Assembly (NCBI GenBank): GCA_902766305.1
Contig: CACXDE010000396.1
Coordinates: forward strand, 1 to 6,702
Reading direction: 5' to 3'
Origin: an uncultured Ruminococcus sp.
GTDB lineage: Bacteria; Bacillota; Clostridia; Oscillospirales; Acutalibacteraceae
DNA: 6,702 nt
Both the position numbers and the translations under genes were made by a program. Positions 5,911 through 6,702 of this stretch are shown piece by piece (position 1 is the first letter of the stretch; each line of letters starts with the position of its first letter). Under the pieces are notes generated by a model. The model had not been told where the DNA came from. It ran no database searches and saw nothing but the letters and a program-made list of their open reading frames with translations.

Positions 5911-6702
5911 TTTTACCAGCCCTCTCAAATGCAAGTGAGATAAGTTTCTCTGTAAGCTCATCGCTTGGTATGCCGCTTGCCTCCATAAGCTTCGGATACA
6001 TACTGATAGATGTAAAGCCGGGGAGAGTATTTATCTCGTTAAGAAGTATACGGTCATCGTCAGTTACAAAGAAGTCAACTCTCGACAGACCCTCACATCC
6101 CAGAGCAAGATATGCTTTTGCGGCAATGCTGCGAACCTTTTCGGCTGTCTCGTCACTGATATGTGCCGGGATAAACAGCTTTGACTCAGCGTTGTTATAT
6201 TTTGCGTCATAATCGTAAAATTCAGCGGCAGGCGCGATCTGTCCGGGTACGGAAACAAACGGATCTTTATTTCCAAGAACAGCGCATTCAACCTCCTTGC
6301 CGACAATGTTTTCTTCTATAAGGATACGGCTGTCCTCTTTAGCGGCCTTTTCAATTGCACTTACAAGCTCGTCACGGTTATGAGCCTTGCTTACGCCTAC
6401 GGATGAACCGGCATTTGCAGGCTTTACGAATACAGGGTAGCCGGGGAGATCGTTTTCAACCTGGGCGATACATTTATCCGGATCAGCTTCATAGTCGCAA
6501 GAATAGAACCATGTGAATTTTGCCTGATCTATTCCGGCGTGTTCAAACATTATATTGGTGGATACCTTGTCCATGCACTCTGCGGAAGCAAGAACTCCGC
6601 ATCCTACATACGGTATCTCTGACATTTCAAGAAGTCCCTGCAAGGTTCCGTCCTCGCCGTTCTTGCCGTGAAGCACCGGGAATACAGCGTCAAGATAAAC
6701 CT
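5903..6702 (-). CDS. ddl: D-alanine--D-alanine ligase, N-terminus cut off by the window edge
   Basis: Ddl joins two D-alanines using ATP to make the dipeptide that ends the peptidoglycan stem peptide. The 265 visible residues cover most of the enzyme and lack roughly the first 90-100, which lie beyond the right edge; the frame stays open to the edge (VYLDAVFPVLHGKNGEDG), so the GTG at 6676 is not the start. In order: HGKNGEDGTLQGLLE, PYVGCGVLASAECMDK (30-45), the ATP-grasp phosphate loop KPANAGSSVGVSK (93-105), EFYDYDAKY (160-168), SRVDFFV (206-212), and the metal and substrate segment LNEINTLPGFTSISMYPKL (220-238). The EFYDYDAKY loop with Tyr fits a D-Ala-D-Ala enzyme rather than a VanA-type D-Ala-D-Lac ligase. 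It is the most upstream visible gene of the minus-strand cluster and overlaps murI by 8 nt, coupling two steps of wall-precursor supply. Confidence 0.96.
   Translation of the reverse strand, partial: VYLDAVFPVLHGKNGEDGTLQGLLEMSEIPYVGCGVLASAECMDKVSTNIMFEHAGIDQAKFTWFYSCDYEADPDKCIAQVENDLPGYPVFVKPANAGSSVGVSKAHNRDELVSAIEKAAKEDSRILIEENIVGKEVECAVLGNKDPFVSVPGQIAPAAEFYDYDAKYNNAESKLFIPAHISDETAEKVRSIAAKAYLALGCEGLSRVDFFVTDDDRILLNEINTLPGFTSISMYPKLMEASGIPSDELTEKLISLAFERAGKNV

Noticed and set aside
5911..5961. TTG-initiated upstream start for murI
   Set aside because: It would add 17 residues not seen in the family and deepen the overlap with ddl; the ATG at 5910 gives the canonical MurI N-terminus.

Overview
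The window looks like a chromosomal piece of a low-to-moderate GC Firmicute, most likely a clostridial gut or rumen bacterium close to Ruminococcus (Oscillospiraceae). This rests on strong AGGAGG-type ribosome binding sites, the gene order ddl-murI-DUF1934-argS, the clostridial style of the MurI and Ddl motifs, and a Ser/Glu-rich lipoprotein ending in a YARHG-like domain. The genus is an inference from pattern memory, not from a search.

Layout: on the plus strand, a promoter (about 119-146) drives one gene (193-1356) encoding a secreted lipoprotein with a disordered linker, a DxDxDG calcium-loop-like motif and a C-terminal YARHG-like domain. It ends at a strong hairpin terminator (1363-1396). 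On the minus strand, reading from the right edge leftward, a compact array of six genes converges on it: ddl (partial, D-Ala-D-Ala ligase), murI (glutamate racemase), a DUF1934/YwiB-like beta-barrel gene, argS (arginyl-tRNA synthetase), a degenerate MetH-like gene, and a small two-helix membrane protein gene. Adjacent genes overlap or lie 15-34 nt apart, so this is very probably one operon or a translationally coupled cluster whose promoter lies beyond the right edge.

Together, ddl and murI supply D-Ala-D-Ala and D-Glu for the peptidoglycan stem peptide, and argS supplies Arg-tRNA. The DUF1934 gene sits directly before argS, as ywiB does in Bacillus subtilis. The last two genes have no clear role. 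The 371-residue protein keeps the outline of a methionine synthase homocysteine-binding barrel plus a fragment like the start of the following pterin-domain region, but I cannot find the zinc-binding cysteines, so it is probably not a working methyltransferase.

The convergent intergenic region (1357-1491) holds a likely bidirectional terminator and a separate perfect 17-bp-arm palindrome that looks like a dispersed repeat. I saw no RNA genes, CRISPR array, insertion sequence or clear riboswitch. Most of the window is ordinary housekeeping DNA. The points worth a second look are the MetH-like protein, the lipoprotein and the palindrome.
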